A DNA stretch of 64,000 nucleotides from Corynebacterium sp. (GCA_030531005.1 JAUMTW010000007.1:31856-95855), one strand, 5' to 3'; positions 47,189-58,127 are shown, counted from the first letter of the stretch. Notes: generated by a model from the letters alone, not told the origin. Numbers and translations: made by a program.

Positions 47189-48790
47189 ATGAATGATGTC
47201 CAACAGGCGCCATCGCCGGCGCCCCAGCAGGAAAATAACCTGTGGTGGCACTTAAGCTTCGGCGGCGCTTTGACCGTAGCGGTCGTAGCCTTTTTGCTGT
47301 GGTCGCTCGGCTATATCGATGCTGATGCCAGCCGCCCCATGTTGATCACGACCATCGTGCTCGGCACTTTTATGGCCTTTAATATTGGCGGCAATGACGT
47401 AGCAAACTCCTTCGGTACCTCTGTGGGTGCCGGCACTTTGACTATGAAGCAGGCGCTGATTGTTGCAGCTGTCTTCGAGGTTAGTGGTGCAGTGCTTGCT
47501 GGTGGTCAGGTTACCGATACTGTGAAGTCCGGCATTGTGGATCTCGATGCCATCACCTTGGATGCTAACCAGTTCGCCTTTATTATGATGTCCTCCTTGG
47601 TAGGTGCGGCGGTCTGGCTGCTGCTGGCAACGCGCATGGGTTGGCCGGTGTCAACCACTCACTCGATCATTGGCGGTATTGTCGGCGCTGCGCTGACCTT
47701 GGGCGCCGTTGAAGGTATCGGTGGTGCGGATATGGTGCAGTGGGACAAGATCGGCCAGATCGCGATATCTTGGGTGCTTTCCCCACTGCTTGGTTGCATA
47801 GTTTCAGTGGCTTTGTTTGGCTTCATTAAGCGCAATATCTTGAGCTATAACTATGAGGTCGACGAGGAAATTCGTAAGCTGCGCGCAGAGCGTATTGGCC
47901 TGCGCCAGAAATTTAAAGCCTCTTTCGAGCGCCTCAATGAGATTCAACAGTTGGCTTACTCCAATGCTATGACCCGCGATGCAGCGCTGATACAAGCAAG
48001 TGGTTTTAATCCAGATGAGTTGGAGTCGGACTATTACCGTGATCTCTACAGCCTAAATCAGCGTTCCAAGGAATTAGATTCTCATCGCGCCCTTGAGCGT
48101 TGGGCTCCAGTCTTGGCAGCTGGTGGAATGATCATTATCTCTGCGATGCTGCTATTCAAGGGCCTGGATAACCTGAATCTCAATATCTCGACCTCGGCCA
48201 GCTTCATGATTATGGGCATGCTTGCGGTTGTGGTGTGGCTGGCTATTTCCATTGTCGCGCGCTCCCTACGCCACATTGAGATCGGCCGTGCCACTTTCGT
48301 TATTTTCTCTTGGCTGCAAGTGTTTACCGCTTCGACTTTCGCTTTCTCGCATGGTTCCAACGACATTGCCAATGCGGTTGGTCCTTTTGCAGCGGTCCTC
48401 GACGTGCTGCGCACCGGTGAAATTAGTTCCAAGGCAGAGGTGCCACGTGCAGCCTTGTTGCTGTGTGGTGTGGCGCTGATTGCGGGCCTCTGGTTTGTTG
48501 GTCGCTTTGTCATTCAGACTGTAGGCCATGGTTTGACCGAGATCCACCCAGCTTCTGGTTTTGCGGCAGAGCTTTCCGCTGCTGCTGTGGTGATCGGTGC
48601 TTCTGCGCTGGGGCTGCCGGTTTCTTCCACCCACATTTTGATTGGTGCGGTGTTGGGTGTCGGCATTGTTAACCGTGCTGCCAATTGGAAGTTAATGCGT
48701 CCAATCGTTATGGCTTGGATTATCACATTGCCCGTTGCAGCAGGTATTTCTGCTGTTGCAGTGCTGGCCTTTAACGGTATCTGGGGCTAG
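47189..48790 (+). CDS. pit: Low-affinity inorganic phosphate transporter (Pit family)
   Basis: A 533-residue membrane carrier of the PHO4/Pit family that takes up metal-phosphate with protons. The two family repeats are seen as NIGGNDVANSFGTSVGAGTLT (about residue 65) and SHGSNDIANAVGP (about 390), with STTHSIIGGIVG and SSTHILIGAVLG after them. A cytoplasmic loop of about 100 residues (230-330) splits the two halves. Followed by a perfect 10-base-pair terminator. Confidence 0.94.
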   Translation: MNDVQQAPSPAPQQENNLWWHLSFGGALTVAVVAFLLWSLGYIDADASRPMLITTIVLGTFMAFNIGGNDVANSFGTSVGAGTLTMKQALIVAAVFEVSGAVLAGGQVTDTVKSGIVDLDAITLDANQFAFIMMSSLVGAAVWLLLATRMGWPVSTTHSIIGGIVGAALTLGAVEGIGGADMVQWDKIGQIAISWVLSPLLGCIVSVALFGFIKRNILSYNYEVDEEIRKLRAERIGLRQKFKASFERLNEIQQLAYSNAMTRDAALIQASGFNPDELESDYYRDLYSLNQRSKELDSHRALERWAPVLAAGGMIIISAMLLFKGLDNLNLNISTSASFMIMGMLAVVVWLAISIVARSLRHIEIGRATFVIFSWLQVFTASTFAFSHGSNDIANAVGPFAAVLDVLRTGEISSKAEVPRAALLLCGVALIAGLWFVGRFVIQTVGHGLTEIHPASGFAAELSAAAVVIGASALGLPVSSTHILIGAVLGVGIVNRAANWKLMRPIVMAWIITLPVAAGISAVAVLAFNGIWG

Positions 48791-48905
48791 TTGCTCCCCG
48801 GGCTCTGAGGCTCCGTGGGGCGCGCTAAGCGCTGGGTACAGAGATCTAGTTCGAGCCCAAGGGTCTTCAAGAGGCAGACAACGATAAGTTTAAAGAAGAC
48901 AATTA

Positions 48906-48937
48906 GCCACCTAGCTTCTTGCTAGGTGGCTTCTGTT
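48906..48937 (+). terminator. Intrinsic terminator after pit
   Basis: Perfect inverted repeat GCCACCTAGC / GCTAGGTGGC (48906-48915 and 48921-48930), loop TTCTT, then TTCTGTT. Confidence 0.8.
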
Positions 48938-49310
48938 ATGCCCGTGTTTTGTTGCGCCTGTAGATGGGTGCGGGGTGCCGCAGTACATGGTTGAGTTGAG
49001 ATATTAAAATCCTGCCCCGCAATCTGGGAAGGGGGCAGAAAAGCGACCGCGCCAGCAAACTTATTGAACTCTATTTTCATTAAGAAGGTAATGCTTTGGG
49101 TCATCTGCGCCATTTTTCACCCCTACATAGGTGTATTTGAGGCATGGAGTGCAGATTTTGGTTGCTGACGATGTGGATGTTGAATATCGTGGCGATAAAT
49201 CATACAACCAGCATTTTCAGGCGTAGATCATTTTTGCTTCGTCCGAGCACGGTGGCCGCATAGCAAGATCTCGTAGGGATAAATGCGCAATGGACACAAG
49301 GGGTCCTCAC
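48938..49310. other. Regulatory gap upstream of ald
   Basis: About 370 bases without a gene, expected to hold the ald promoter. In C. glutamicum ald is controlled by RamA, RamB and GlxR; I did not find a clear TGTGA-N6-TCACA GlxR site. Confidence 0.5.
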
Positions 49311-50831
49311 ATGACTGTTTATGCCAATCCCGGTAGCCCAGGTTCCATCATCAGCTTCCGCGAATGCTATGACAACTACATCGGTGGTGCTTGGGTGCCA
49401 CCAGTCGATGGTCAGTATTTAGATAATCTCACCCCAATTACTGGCGATATCTTTTGCCAAGTAGCTCGTTCCAAAGCTGCTGATGTAGAAAAGGCTTTAG
49501 ATGCGGCTCATGCCGCCGCAGCGCAGTGGGGTGCTACTTCCCCAACCGAGCGCGCCAATGTGCTGTTGCGCATCGCTGATCGCATGGAAGCCAACCTCGA
49601 AAAGCTCGCCGTAGCTGAAACCTGGGACAATGGTAAGGCGGTGCGCGAAACTCTAGCTGCGGACATTCCGCTGGCCATTGATCACTTCCGCTACTTTGCC
49701 GGTGCGATTCGCGCGCAGGAAGGCACCCTATCCCAGATCGATAGCAATACCGTGGCCTATCACTTCCACGAGCCAATTGGGGTTGTTGGTCAGATCATCC
49801 CATGGAACTTCCCGCTGCTGATGGCCGCGTGGAAGATCGCCCCAGCCTTGGCTGCAGGTAATACCATCGTGCTCAAGGCTGCAGAGCAAACCCCGGCATC
49901 CATTTTGTTTTGGGCAGAACTCGTTGGTGATCTCCTTCCAGATGGAGTGCTCAACATCATCAATGGCCTGGGTGAAGAAGCCGGAGTCGCCTTAAGCGGT
50001 AGTGATCGTATTGGCAAGATTGCCTTTACTGGTTCGACCCAGGTTGGAAAGCTTATTAATAAGGCAGCCGCGGATAAAATTATCCCGGTTACCCTGGAGC
50101 TCGGTGGTAAGAGTCCATCGCTGTTCTTCCCGGATATCATGGAAGCCGATGATGCCTTCCGCGAGAAGTGCCTCGAGGGCCTGGCAATGTTCGCGTTGAA
50201 CCAAGGGGAGGTTTGCACCTGCCCGTCGCGTGCCTTGATCCACGAAGACATCGCTGATGAATTCTTGGAGCTTGCCATCGAGCGTGTGCGCCGCATTAAG
50301 TTGGGTAATCCTTTAGATACCGAGGTAATGATGGGGGCCCAGGCGTCTCAGGAGCAGGTAGACAAGATTTCCCACTACCTGGACCTCGGCCCCAAAGAAG
50401 GCGCAGAGGTGCTTACCGGCGGCCACATCAACTCCCTTCCTGGCTTGGAGAATGGTTATTACATTGAGCCCACTGTCTTCCGTGGCGATAATACGATGAC
50501 TATCTTCCGTGATGAGATCTTCGGCCCTGTACTCTCGGTGGCAACTTTCAAGGATTTCGATGAGGCCATCGAGATCGCCAATGACACCAACTATGGTCTA
50601 GGCGCAGGTGTATGGACTCGCCACCAAAACACTGCTTATCGCGCAGCGCGTGCAATTCAAGCAGGTCGAGTATGGGTGAATCAATATCACAACTACCCAG
50701 CTCACGCCGCTTTTGGTGGTTATAAGGAGTCCGGTATTGGTCGCGAGAACCACCTGATGATGCTTGATCATTACCAGCAGACTAAGAACCTTCTGGTCTC
50801 CTATGACGAGAACCCAACAGGTTTGTTCTAA
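49311..50831 (+). CDS. ald: Acetaldehyde dehydrogenase (NAD-dependent aldehyde dehydrogenase)
   Basis: A 506-residue aldehyde dehydrogenase that oxidises acetaldehyde to acetate. Catalytic Glu lies in LELGGKSP and Cys in [32 protein letters not shown] and FTGSTQVGK are the cofactor motifs. The ATG at 49311 ([12 protein letters not shown]) gives the length of C. glutamicum Ald; an upstream in-frame ATG at 49290 would add seven residues. adhA follows 117 bases later, so the pair forms an ethanol-to-acetate route. Confidence 0.93.
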   Translation: MTVYANPGSPGSIISFRECYDNYIGGAWVPPVDGQYLDNLTPITGDIFCQVARSKAADVEKALDAAHAAAAQWGATSPTERANVLLRIADRMEANLEKLAVAETWDNGKAVRETLAADIPLAIDHFRYFAGAIRAQEGTLSQIDSNTVAYHFHEPIGVVGQIIPWNFPLLMAAWKIAPALAAGNTIVLKAAEQTPASILFWAELVGDLLPDGVLNIINGLGEEAGVALSGSDRIGKIAFTGSTQVGKLINKAAADKIIPVTLELGGKSPSLFFPDIMEADDAFREKCLEGLAMFALNQGEVCTCPSRALIHEDIADEFLELAIERVRRIKLGNPLDTEVMMGAQASQEQVDKISHYLDLGPKEGAEVLTGGHINSLPGLENGYYIEPTVFRGDNTMTIFRDEIFGPVLSVATFKDFDEAIEIANDTNYGLGAGVWTRHQNTAYRAARAIQAGRVWVNQYHNYPAHAAFGGYKESGIGRENHLMMLDHYQQTKNLLVSYDENPTGLF

Positions 50832-50862
50832 ACCACAGGGATACTTTCTTTCGAGCGCGTTG

Positions 50863-50885
50863 CCTGGGGAGATTATAACCCCAGG
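50863..50885 (+). terminator. Hairpin between ald and adhA
   Basis: CCTGGGG / CCCCAGG (50863-50869 and 50879-50885) with a nine-base loop and no T-run. It may reduce read-through into adhA or set relative expression. Confidence 0.4.
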
Positions 50886-50948
50886 TTGTATCCCTGGGCG
50901 CCTATGGTGCCCGCACGACAATATAGAAAATGTAAGAAAGGATTTGCC

Positions 50949-51980
50949 ATGAGCACGAAGGAAACATTTGATGCAGCTGTTGTTGAGAAGTTCGGACCAA
51001 CTCTCAATGTTTGCGAGGTTGATCTCCCGGAGCCAGGTCCCTTTCAGGCGCTGGTGAAGCTGCAAGCCTCTGGTGTGTGCCACACTGATCTGCATGCTAC
51101 AGAAGGTGACTGGCCGGTCAAGCCAGAGCCACCATTCGTGCCCGGTCACGAAGGTATTGGAGAAGTTGTGGCCTTAGGGCCGGGCGAGCATGATGTCAAA
51201 GTTGGCGACACCGTAGGTAACGTGTGGTTATGGTCTGCATGCGGAACTTGTGAATATTGCCGCACTGGCTGGGAAACCCTGTGTAATGAAGCAGAATATG
51301 GTGGTTATACCGTCGATGGCTCCTTTGGGCAGTACATGCTGGTTGACACCCGCTATTGCGCACGTATTCCAGAAGGCTCCGACCCAGTTGAGGTAGCCCC
51401 AATTCTGTGCGCTGGGGTAACCGTTTATAAGGGGTTGAAGGTAACCGACACCCGTCCAGGGCAGTACGTGGTTATCTCTGGGGTGGGCGGCTTGGGCCAC
51501 ATCGCAGTACAGTATGCAGTGGCCATGGGTTTGCGCGTGATCGCTGTTGATGTTGCTCATGAAAAGTTGGAGCTCGCAAAGAATCACGGTGCCGAATTCG
51601 TGGTTAATGCTTCCGAGGAAGATCCGGTTGAAGCCATCGTGAAATTCACGAATGGTGGTGCCCATGGTGTGCTGGTAACGGCAGTGCACCCACAGGCCTT
51701 CGGTCAGGCTATCGGCATGGCGCGCAAGGGCGGCACCATCGTCTTTAATGGCTTGCCGCCAGGAGACTTCCCGGCCCCGATCTTCGACATTGTCTTCAAA
51801 GGACTCACCATCCGTGGATCCTTGGTGGGTACTCGCCAAGACCTTGAAGAGGCCTTGGACTTTTATGCTCGCGGCAAGGTTCACCCAAAGGTTACCGAGT
51901 GCGATCTGGAACATATTAATGACGTCTTCGAGACCATGCGCAAGGGTGGTATCGATGGACGTATGGTTATCCGCTATTAG
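50949..51980 (+). CDS. adhA: Zinc-dependent alcohol dehydrogenase
   Basis: A 343-residue medium-chain alcohol dehydrogenase, oxidising ethanol to acetaldehyde. Catalytic zinc ligands lie in GVCHTDLHATEGDW and GHEGIGEVV, the structural zinc Cys set in CGTCEYCRTGWETLC, and the NAD loop is GVGGLGHIAVQYA. AAAGGA precedes the ATG at 50949; longer in-frame starts reach back to 50886 without homology. Directly follows ald. Confidence 0.94.
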   Translation: MSTKETFDAAVVEKFGPTLNVCEVDLPEPGPFQALVKLQASGVCHTDLHATEGDWPVKPEPPFVPGHEGIGEVVALGPGEHDVKVGDTVGNVWLWSACGTCEYCRTGWETLCNEAEYGGYTVDGSFGQYMLVDTRYCARIPEGSDPVEVAPILCAGVTVYKGLKVTDTRPGQYVVISGVGGLGHIAVQYAVAMGLRVIAVDVAHEKLELAKNHGAEFVVNASEEDPVEAIVKFTNGGAHGVLVTAVHPQAFGQAIGMARKGGTIVFNGLPPGDFPAPIFDIVFKGLTIRGSLVGTRQDLEEALDFYARGKVHPKVTECDLEHINDVFETMRKGGIDGRMVIRY

Positions 51981-52022
51981 GATGCCTTGTCTGCAGCCCA
52001 AAAACATGCACTCGTGAATAGC

Positions 52023-52058
52023 AATAGGTCCCTGAAGAATATCCAGGGACCTATTTTT
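52023..52058 (+). terminator. Intrinsic terminator after adhA
   Basis: Twelve-base inverted repeat AATAGGTCCCTG / CAGGGACCTATT (52023-52034 and 52044-52055) running into five T residues. Confidence 0.92.
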
Positions 52059-52217
52059 ATGATGCCAATCCGTGTAGGTCGCAAAGGGGTACGACGTGGC
52101 CTTGGTACAGGCGCTTGCACCCTTACAAGCAGTACTACCAATGCATTCGCGTAAAGGAATCGCGGCGTGGTAGCGCAGATCAGTACGGGCGTGGATCTGC
52201 GCTAGCGTGAATTTTCT

Positions 52218-53612
52218 CTAGCGTGGATCTTCAGATTTTACGACTTTTGAGGTTGGTTTGTTTTCGCGAGTCGTGGTGTTCTGGCGTAGGCGTGCCGTGA
52301 AGGCTAACCACGCATTACGAGCAGATGGATTTTGCTCCGCACTTTCGGCAGAGGCCATATTGATGTCATCAATAGTGATCTCACCAGCGCGCAAGGAAAC
52401 CAACTCTTGGTGATAGCGAATCAGCACGGCGACAGCGGCAGCTACTGGTACAGCCAAGAAGGCGCCAATGATGCCGAATAGCGCCGAACCAATGGTCACC
52501 GACAGCAGCACAACCGCAGCATGCAGGTTCATTGCCTTGGACTGCAGAATCGGCTGCAGAATATTGCTTTCGAGTTGCTGTACAGCAATGATCAGGATCA
52601 AGGTCATAATCGCGGTCTGTAGGCCATTGGAAACCAGAGCCACAACCACTGCCAGCGTGCCCATGGTGAAGGCACCAACAATTGGGATGAACCCGGCGAA
52701 GAAGGTAAACACAGCCAAGACGAATGCCAGTGGCACGCCAAGTATGAGCAGGCCTAAACCGATAAAGACGGCATCCACAGCTGATACGATCGCCTGGGTT
52801 CGGATGAAGCCGGACACCGTGTTCCAAGCCCGGGTCAAAGCCTCATTCATGTGCCAGCCAACATTAGGGCCAAAGATGCGGCGGATCATTGGCAAAAAGC
52901 GATCCCCATCTTTGAGGAAGAAGAACGATAATACGAGCACGAGTACTAAGGTCAGGCCAATGCTGCTGATAGTGGAAATTCCGGAGTAGACACCGCTGGT
53001 AATCTGGCCAGAATTATCCTGTAGTACATCGCCAATATTGGAGGCATAATCCGAGATCGTGGTACTGAGCTCATTTAAGTCTAAATTGAGCGGAGGGCCC
53101 TCCAAATAATCCAAGGCCTTTTCGAAGCCTACCGCAGCCTGGTTTGCCAACTCGATGGATTGCGTACGAATGCTGGGAATCATCGCAGCGATGATGAAGC
53201 CGAAGATGGCGAAAAAGGACAAAATCACCGTGATAGCCGCCAGCGCATTTGGGAATTTTAGCTTGCGTAGCAAGACCACGGGAGGCCACAGCACCGTACA
53301 TACCAATATAGCCAGCAGGACAGGGAGCAGGCCTACCCAGATGATGCCGAGACCACGCCATAACAGGATGCTGGCAATGACCACAATAATAAAGCGCAGT
53401 GCCCAGCCTGCGGCCCACCGCATGTCAGCGCCAAGAATCATGGCGCGGTCCTTGGCGGGGAAGCTGGCATCAGGGGAGGGGATAATGCCGGCAGCAGATT
53501 CGCCAGCTTGGGTATTAGATGTCTGATCGGCGTTATCGACGACGTAGGTTTCAATAGCCTGGTCGATATCAGCACGCGGGCGTGCCGAATTTTTGCGTTC
53601 GTTGTTGTTCAT
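52218..53612 (-). CDS. AI-2E family transporter (putative permease)
   Basis: A 464-residue membrane protein with seven or eight helices and the PF01594 layout: paired N-terminal helices (70-130), a soluble amphipathic region (about 155-215), then GFIPIVGAFTMGTLAV and a C-terminal helix bundle with LQSKAMNLHAAVVLLSVTIG. Substrates in this family differ (autoinducer-2, sodium/proton, others), so none is claimed. Divergent from dnaK, from which 266 bases separate it. Confidence 0.9.
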   Translation of the reverse strand: MNNNERKNSARPRADIDQAIETYVVDNADQTSNTQAGESAAGIIPSPDASFPAKDRAMILGADMRWAAGWALRFIIVVIASILLWRGLGIIWVGLLPVLLAILVCTVLWPPVVLLRKLKFPNALAAITVILSFFAIFGFIIAAMIPSIRTQSIELANQAAVGFEKALDYLEGPPLNLDLNELSTTISDYASNIGDVLQDNSGQITSGVYSGISTISSIGLTLVLVLVLSFFFLKDGDRFLPMIRRIFGPNVGWHMNEALTRAWNTVSGFIRTQAIVSAVDAVFIGLGLLILGVPLAFVLAVFTFFAGFIPIVGAFTMGTLAVVVALVSNGLQTAIMTLILIIAVQQLESNILQPILQSKAMNLHAAVVLLSVTIGSALFGIIGAFLAVPVAAAVAVLIRYHQELVSLRAGEITIDDINMASAESAEQNPSARNAWLAFTARLRQNTTTRENKPTSKVVKSEDPR

Positions 53613-53709
53613 ATCAGAAAAAACTCTGCCACATTTAGTAAGGGATTGCTACTTTTTTGGCGCGCTGAGCGGGGAATTTGCAAAATTTTCCAAAAAGTTG
53701 AGTCAGATG

Positions 53710-53735
53710 GGAACAACTTTGTGGTCACAGTAGTT
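53710..53735 (+). promoter_or_regulatory. SigH-type promoter of dnaK
   Basis: GGAA (53710-53713), 19 bases, GTT (53733-53735). This fits the SigH consensus of corynebacteria and mycobacteria, and dnaK is a known SigH target in C. glutamicum. Confidence 0.65.
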
Positions 53736-53750
53736 ATAGTCAATGTCAGG

Positions 53751-53771
53751 GTTGAGTGGCACACACTCAAA
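53751..53771. promoter_or_regulatory. HAIR operator for HspR upstream of dnaK
   Basis: GTTGAGT-N7-ACTCAAA, close to the HAIR consensus CTTGAGT-N7-ACTCAAG. It lies just downstream of the SigH-type promoter. A GTTGAGT half-site at 53698-53704 and an ACTCAAC at 53827-53833 may be extra contacts. The hspR gene is the last of the operon. Confidence 0.85.
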
Positions 53772-53878
53772 GCCTCTGGTAGATTGACTGGAGGTTGCGG
53801 AAGAGGGCATTAAGTTGCTACGCCGAGACTCAACCTTAATACTTGTTATAAGCACTTAGATGAAAGGGAAATTGAATA

Positions 53879-55717
53879 ATGGCACGTGCAGTAGGTATTG
53901 ACCTTGGTACTACAAACTCTGTTGTTTCCGTACTGGAAGGCGGCGAGCCAGTAGTTATTGCGAACTCTGAGGGTTCGCGTACCACCCCATCCGTTGTCGC
54001 TTTCGCAAAGAACGGCGAAGTGCTCGTTGGGCAGTCGGCAAAGAACCAGGCTGTTACCAACGTTGATCGCACCATCCGCTCCGTGAAGCGCCACATTGGC
54101 ACTGATTGGACCGTCGAAATCGACGACAAGAAGTACACCCCACAGGAGATCTCCGCTCGCACCTTGATGAAGCTGAAGCGCGATGCAGAGTCTTACCTCG
54201 GCGAAGATGTTGCCGACGCCGTGATTACCGTTCCTGCATACTTCTCTGACGCACAGCGTCAAGCAACGAAGGAAGCTGGTCAGATCGCTGGGCTGAATGT
54301 TCTACGTATTGTCAATGAGCCAACCGCAGCTGCTCTGGCATATGGCCTGGAGAAGGGCGAGAAGGAACAAACCATCCTGGTCTTCGACCTTGGTGGCGGC
54401 ACCTTCGACGTTTCCCTGCTGGAAATTGGCGATGGTGTGGTAGAAGTACGCGCAACCGCTGGCGATAACGAACTCGGTGGCGATGACTGGGATCAGCGCA
54501 TCGTTGACTGGTTGGTAGAAAAGTTCAAGGCTGCAAACGGCGTTGATCTCTCCAAGGACAAGATGGCTATGCAGCGTCTGCGCGAGGCAGCTGAGAAGGC
54601 AAAGATTGAACTCTCCGCACAGCAGAGCGCTTCGATCAACCTGCCTTATATCACCGTTGACTCCGATAAGAACCCACTGTTCTTGGATGAAACTCTCTCG
54701 CGTACTGAATTCCAGAAGATTACTCAAGATCTGCTGGATCGTACCAAGACCCCATTCAACCAGGTTATTAAGGATGCTGGTGTCTCCATCTCAGAGATCG
54801 ACCACGTTGTTCTCGTTGGTGGTTCCACCCGTATGCCAGCTGTCAGCGAATTGGTAAAGGAACTTACCGGTGGTCGCGAGCCAAACAAGGGTGTTAACCC
54901 AGATGAGGTTGTGGCTGTTGGCGCGGCCTTGCAGGCCGGCGTGCTGCGCGGTGAAGTCAAGGATGTGCTGCTGCTCGATGTAACCCCACTGTCACTTGGT
55001 ATTGAGACCAAGGGTGGCGTGATGACCAAGCTCATCGAACGTAACACCACCATTCCTACCAAGCGTTCGGAGACCTTCACGACTGCTGAAGACAACCAGC
55101 CTTCGGTACAGATTCAGGTATTCCAAGGTGAGCGCGAGATGGCTGCCGCCAACAAGCTGCTCGGCTCCTTCGAACTTGGTGGTATTGCCCCAGCTCCACG
55201 CGGAGTTCCTCAGATCGAGGTTACTTTCGACATCGATGCTAACGGCATTGTGCACGTAACCGCGAAGGACAAGGGTACCGGCAAGGAAAACACCATCAAG
55301 ATCCAGGAAGGCTCTGGCCTCTCTCAGGACGAGATCGATCGTATGGTCAAGGATGCTGAAGCTCACGCTGAAGAGGATAAGAAGCGCCGCGAGGAGCAAG
55401 AGACCCGCAACGCAGCTGAGTCCATGTCCTACCAGACCCGCAAGTTTGTTGAAGAGTCCGGCGACAAGGTCTCCGATGAGATCAAGGAAAAGGTTACCGC
55501 CGCTGCCGATGCCGTTGATGAAGCACTGAAGGGTGATGACATCGAGGCTATTAAGACTGCTGTAGATAACCTGTCCACCGAGTCCCAGGAACTGGGTAAG
55601 GCCATCTACGAAGCTGAGGCTGCTAACGCTGAAGCCGGCGAGGAAGCTGACCCAAATGTTGTTGACGCTGAGGTTGTAGATGCCGAGGTTGTCGACGAGG
55701 ACGAGAACAACAAGTAA
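53879..55717 (+). CDS. dnaK: Hsp70 chaperone DnaK
   Basis: A 612-residue ATP-driven chaperone. Signatures: [17 protein letters not shown] (phosphate 1), [36 protein letters not shown], substrate-binding domain from about 385, and an acidic C-terminus ([17 protein letters not shown]). First gene of dnaK-grpE-dnaJ-hspR, controlled by SigH-type promoter and HAIR element. Confidence 0.98.
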   Translation: MARAVGIDLGTTNSVVSVLEGGEPVVIANSEGSRTTPSVVAFAKNGEVLVGQSAKNQAVTNVDRTIRSVKRHIGTDWTVEIDDKKYTPQEISARTLMKLKRDAESYLGEDVADAVITVPAYFSDAQRQATKEAGQIAGLNVLRIVNEPTAAALAYGLEKGEKEQTILVFDLGGGTFDVSLLEIGDGVVEVRATAGDNELGGDDWDQRIVDWLVEKFKAANGVDLSKDKMAMQRLREAAEKAKIELSAQQSASINLPYITVDSDKNPLFLDETLSRTEFQKITQDLLDRTKTPFNQVIKDAGVSISEIDHVVLVGGSTRMPAVSELVKELTGGREPNKGVNPDEVVAVGAALQAGVLRGEVKDVLLLDVTPLSLGIETKGGVMTKLIERNTTIPTKRSETFTTAEDNQPSVQIQVFQGEREMAAANKLLGSFELGGIAPAPRGVPQIEVTFDIDANGIVHVTAKDKGTGKENTIKIQEGSGLSQDEIDRMVKDAEAHAEEDKKRREEQETRNAAESMSYQTRKFVEESGDKVSDEIKEKVTAAADAVDEALKGDDIEAIKTAVDNLSTESQELGKAIYEAEAANAEAGEEADPNVVDAEVVDAEVVDEDENNK

Positions 55718-55737
55718 GCACCGGAGGTGTTTTGGGG

Positions 55738-56373
55738 ATGACCCAGCCACAAGACCCGCTATCCCAGGATCCCGGGAACCCGGAGCAAACTGATCCGGAA
55801 GCTACCAGCCCTGAGTCTGCAGAAGCCGCTGCTGATGCTGCCGCGGAAGCGCAAGCTGCCGCAGCAGTCGAAGAAGCGCTGGCCGATGTGGACCTCGGAG
55901 ATCCTGAGTCCCAAGATTCTGAATCCCAAGATACGCAGGCGCAAGCAGCCGAGGCCAATACCGAAGATATGCTGGCCGAGCGTACCGAGGACTTGCAACG
56001 GCTGAATGCGGAGTACACCAACTACCGCCGGCGTGCCGCCCGCGAACGCGAAGCCGCAAAGGATAATGCGCGCGCCCAGGTGCTCCAACAGCTGCTGCCA
56101 ATCTTGGATGATCTTGATTTAGCTGCACAGCACGGTGACTTAGAAGAGGGGCCGCTGAAGGCTTTCGCCGATAAGTTCACCAAAACGGTCACCGACCTTG
56201 GGGTAACACCGTTTGCAGAAACAGGTGACGAGTTTGATCCAGAACGGCATGAAGCCGTCCAGGATCTCTCGGAAGGTGATGAGAAAGTGATCGCTACGGT
56301 ATTGCGCCGCGGCTATGCTGCACAGGATCGGCTGTTGCGCACAGCCATGGTCATCATCGGCGATCCAGCCTAG
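55738..56373 (+). CDS. grpE: Nucleotide exchange factor GrpE
   Basis: A 211-residue co-chaperone that releases ADP from DnaK. A long acidic Gln/Ala-rich N-terminus (1-75, with [15 protein letters not shown]) leads to the coiled coil ([20 protein letters not shown]) and the C-terminal beta domain ending with [18 protein letters not shown]. The ATG at 55738 follows GGAGG; a TTG six bases upstream is possible. It starts 20 bases after dnaK. Confidence 0.95.
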   Translation: MTQPQDPLSQDPGNPEQTDPEATSPESAEAAADAAAEAQAAAAVEEALADVDLGDPESQDSESQDTQAQAAEANTEDMLAERTEDLQRLNAEYTNYRRRAAREREAAKDNARAQVLQQLLPILDDLDLAAQHGDLEEGPLKAFADKFTKTVTDLGVTPFAETGDEFDPERHEAVQDLSEGDEKVIATVLRRGYAAQDRLLRTAMVIIGDPA

Positions 56374-56423
56374 GCCAAGCCTAGGAGGGAGGGAACTACC
56401 AGAATAGTTTCCTAGCGAAAATA

Positions 56424-56455
56424 GGCGGGGCACAAATAGTCGTTTGTGTCCCGCC
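56424..56455 (+). terminator. Strong hairpin between grpE and dnaJ
   Basis: GGCGGGGCACAAA / TTTGTGTCCCGCC (56424-56436 and 56443-56455), twelve of thirteen pairs, then CTTTG without a true T-run. It may lower dnaJ-hspR expression or fix message ends inside the operon. Confidence 0.6.
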
Positions 56456-56503
56456 CTTTGTATCAACCAATTACAATATGAATAGAAAGGAGGGCAGTAC
56501 ACA

Positions 56504-57676
56504 GTGGCTATGAAAAGCGAATGGGCTGAAAAAGATTATTATGCCGATCTGGGGGTTGCCCCGACTGCTAGCGAGAGTGAAATTAAAAAAGCATATCGCA
56601 AACTAGCTCGCGAAAATCACCCGGATTCGCACCCAGGTGATGCCGCCGCAGAAGAAAAATTTAAGAAAATTGCCGAAGCCTATGACGTTCTGGGCAATGA
56701 GCAAGAGCGTCAAGAATATGACCAGTTCAAAACCATGATGCGCAATGGTGGTTTTGGACAGAATGTGGGGTCCGGCTTTGCCGGAGGGTTTCGCAATTCG
56801 ACTGAATTCGATTTCGGAGACATTTTCGGAGGAGCTGGACAAGGCCAAAGTGGTGGCTTCGAAGATATCCTCGGCGGCCTATTCAACAGCAACGGCGGTA
56901 CTCGCCGAGCAAAAAAGCCGCAACGCGGGGCGGATGTCGAAACTAGCATCACGCTGGAATTCCGTGAAGCCGCGCAGGGAGCGGCAATCCCGATCCAACT
57001 AACCGGAGAAGCTCCTTGTACTGTCTGCCACGGCTCCGGCTCCAAAACAGGAAAGGTACGCTCCTGCCCAGACTGCCAGGGTAGCGGGTTTAGCACCGAA
57101 GAACGCGGCACATTCGGCTTCTCTCGCCCGTGTCCTACCTGTCACAGCACCGGCAAGATAGTTGAAGATCCTTGCAACACCTGTTCCGGAAGTGGCACGG
57201 TGCGCCGTACCCGCTCGATTACTGTCAAGATTCCACCCGGAGTCGTCGACAGCCAGCGTGTGCGCCTCGCCGGTCAAGGTGAAGCCGGACCTAATGGAGC
57301 CCCTTCCGGTGATCTCTACGTCACCGTGCACGTGAAAAGCGATGAAGTATTCGCCCGTTCCGGGGACAATCTCGAAATCACCGTACCGGTGAGTTTCGCA
57401 GAACTTGCCCTGGGTGGAACTATCATCGTCCCAACCTTGGATCAACCTGTACGGGTAAAGATCCCCACCGGTACCCCGGATGGGCGCGTCTTACGTGTGA
57501 AAGGCCGCGGCGTGCCTAAGCGCAGTGATAAAGCCGGCGATTTGCTTGTCAAGTTACAGGTAGAAATTCCTGCCAACCTGGATCCAGCAGCATTAAGCGC
57601 CTTGCGTGCCTATGCGCAGGCAGAGCGTGATGCCGGATTCGATCCCCGGGAAAACTGGGTGGGCAATAAACACTAA
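56504..57676 (+). CDS. dnaJ: Hsp40 co-chaperone DnaJ
   Basis: A 390-residue type I DnaJ. J domain with HPD in [10 protein letters not shown] (about residue 38), a Gly/Phe-rich stretch (85-130), four zinc repeats ([32 protein letters not shown]) and C-terminal substrate domains. The GTG start has AAGGAGG about 12 bases upstream. Its stop overlaps the ribosome binding site of hspR. Confidence 0.97.
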   Translation: MAMKSEWAEKDYYADLGVAPTASESEIKKAYRKLARENHPDSHPGDAAAEEKFKKIAEAYDVLGNEQERQEYDQFKTMMRNGGFGQNVGSGFAGGFRNSTEFDFGDIFGGAGQGQSGGFEDILGGLFNSNGGTRRAKKPQRGADVETSITLEFREAAQGAAIPIQLTGEAPCTVCHGSGSKTGKVRSCPDCQGSGFSTEERGTFGFSRPCPTCHSTGKIVEDPCNTCSGSGTVRRTRSITVKIPPGVVDSQRVRLAGQGEAGPNGAPSGDLYVTVHVKSDEVFARSGDNLEITVPVSFAELALGGTIIVPTLDQPVRVKIPTGTPDGRVLRVKGRGVPKRSDKAGDLLVKLQVEIPANLDPAALSALRAYAQAERDAGFDPRENWVGNKH

Positions 57677-57688
57677 GGAGTGCGGATT

Positions 57689-58081
57689 ATGGCAGAGAAG
57701 GAATATGCCACCGAAGGCTACGTCATCTCCGTAGCCGCGGAATTATCCGGGATGCACGCCCAAACTTTGCGCACCTATGACCGACTGGGCATCGTCACCC
57801 CGCAGCGAACCCGCGGCGGGGGACGCCGCTACAGTCAGCAAGATGTTGAACTCTTACAAACGGTGCAACGCTTAAGCCAAGAAGAGGGCATGAATCTCGC
57901 CGGCATCAAAGCGATTATCGAGCTTAAGAAGGAAAATGCTGAACTGCGCTCTCAACTGCAAGCAGCACAAGCAGAGATTGACCGTTTAAATTTCCAACAG
58001 CGTGGCGGCGAACTCGTCCACGTTCCTCGCTCTACTGCGGTGGTGATGTGGAAACCCCGGTGGCGTAAGCGTGAGCAATGA
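57689..58081 (+). CDS. hspR: MerR-family heat-shock repressor HspR
   Basis: A 130-residue repressor that binds HAIR elements with help from DnaK. The MerR helix-turn-helix (YVISVAAELSGMHAQTLRTYDR, about 8-29) with GGRRYSQQDVELL is followed by a coiled coil (ELKKENAELRSQLQAAQAEIDRL). AAGGAG nine bases upstream of the ATG at 57689 decides the start over a GTG at 57680. It closes the feedback loop on the upstream dnaK promoter. Confidence 0.95.
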   Translation: MAEKEYATEGYVISVAAELSGMHAQTLRTYDRLGIVTPQRTRGGGRRYSQQDVELLQTVQRLSQEEGMNLAGIKAIIELKKENAELRSQLQAAQAEIDRLNFQQRGGELVHVPRSTAVVMWKPRWRKREQ

Positions 58082-58127
58082 GGGCATGCAGCTCTTGTAC
58101 TAGCAGTAAGGAACGCGAATTTTGCGC

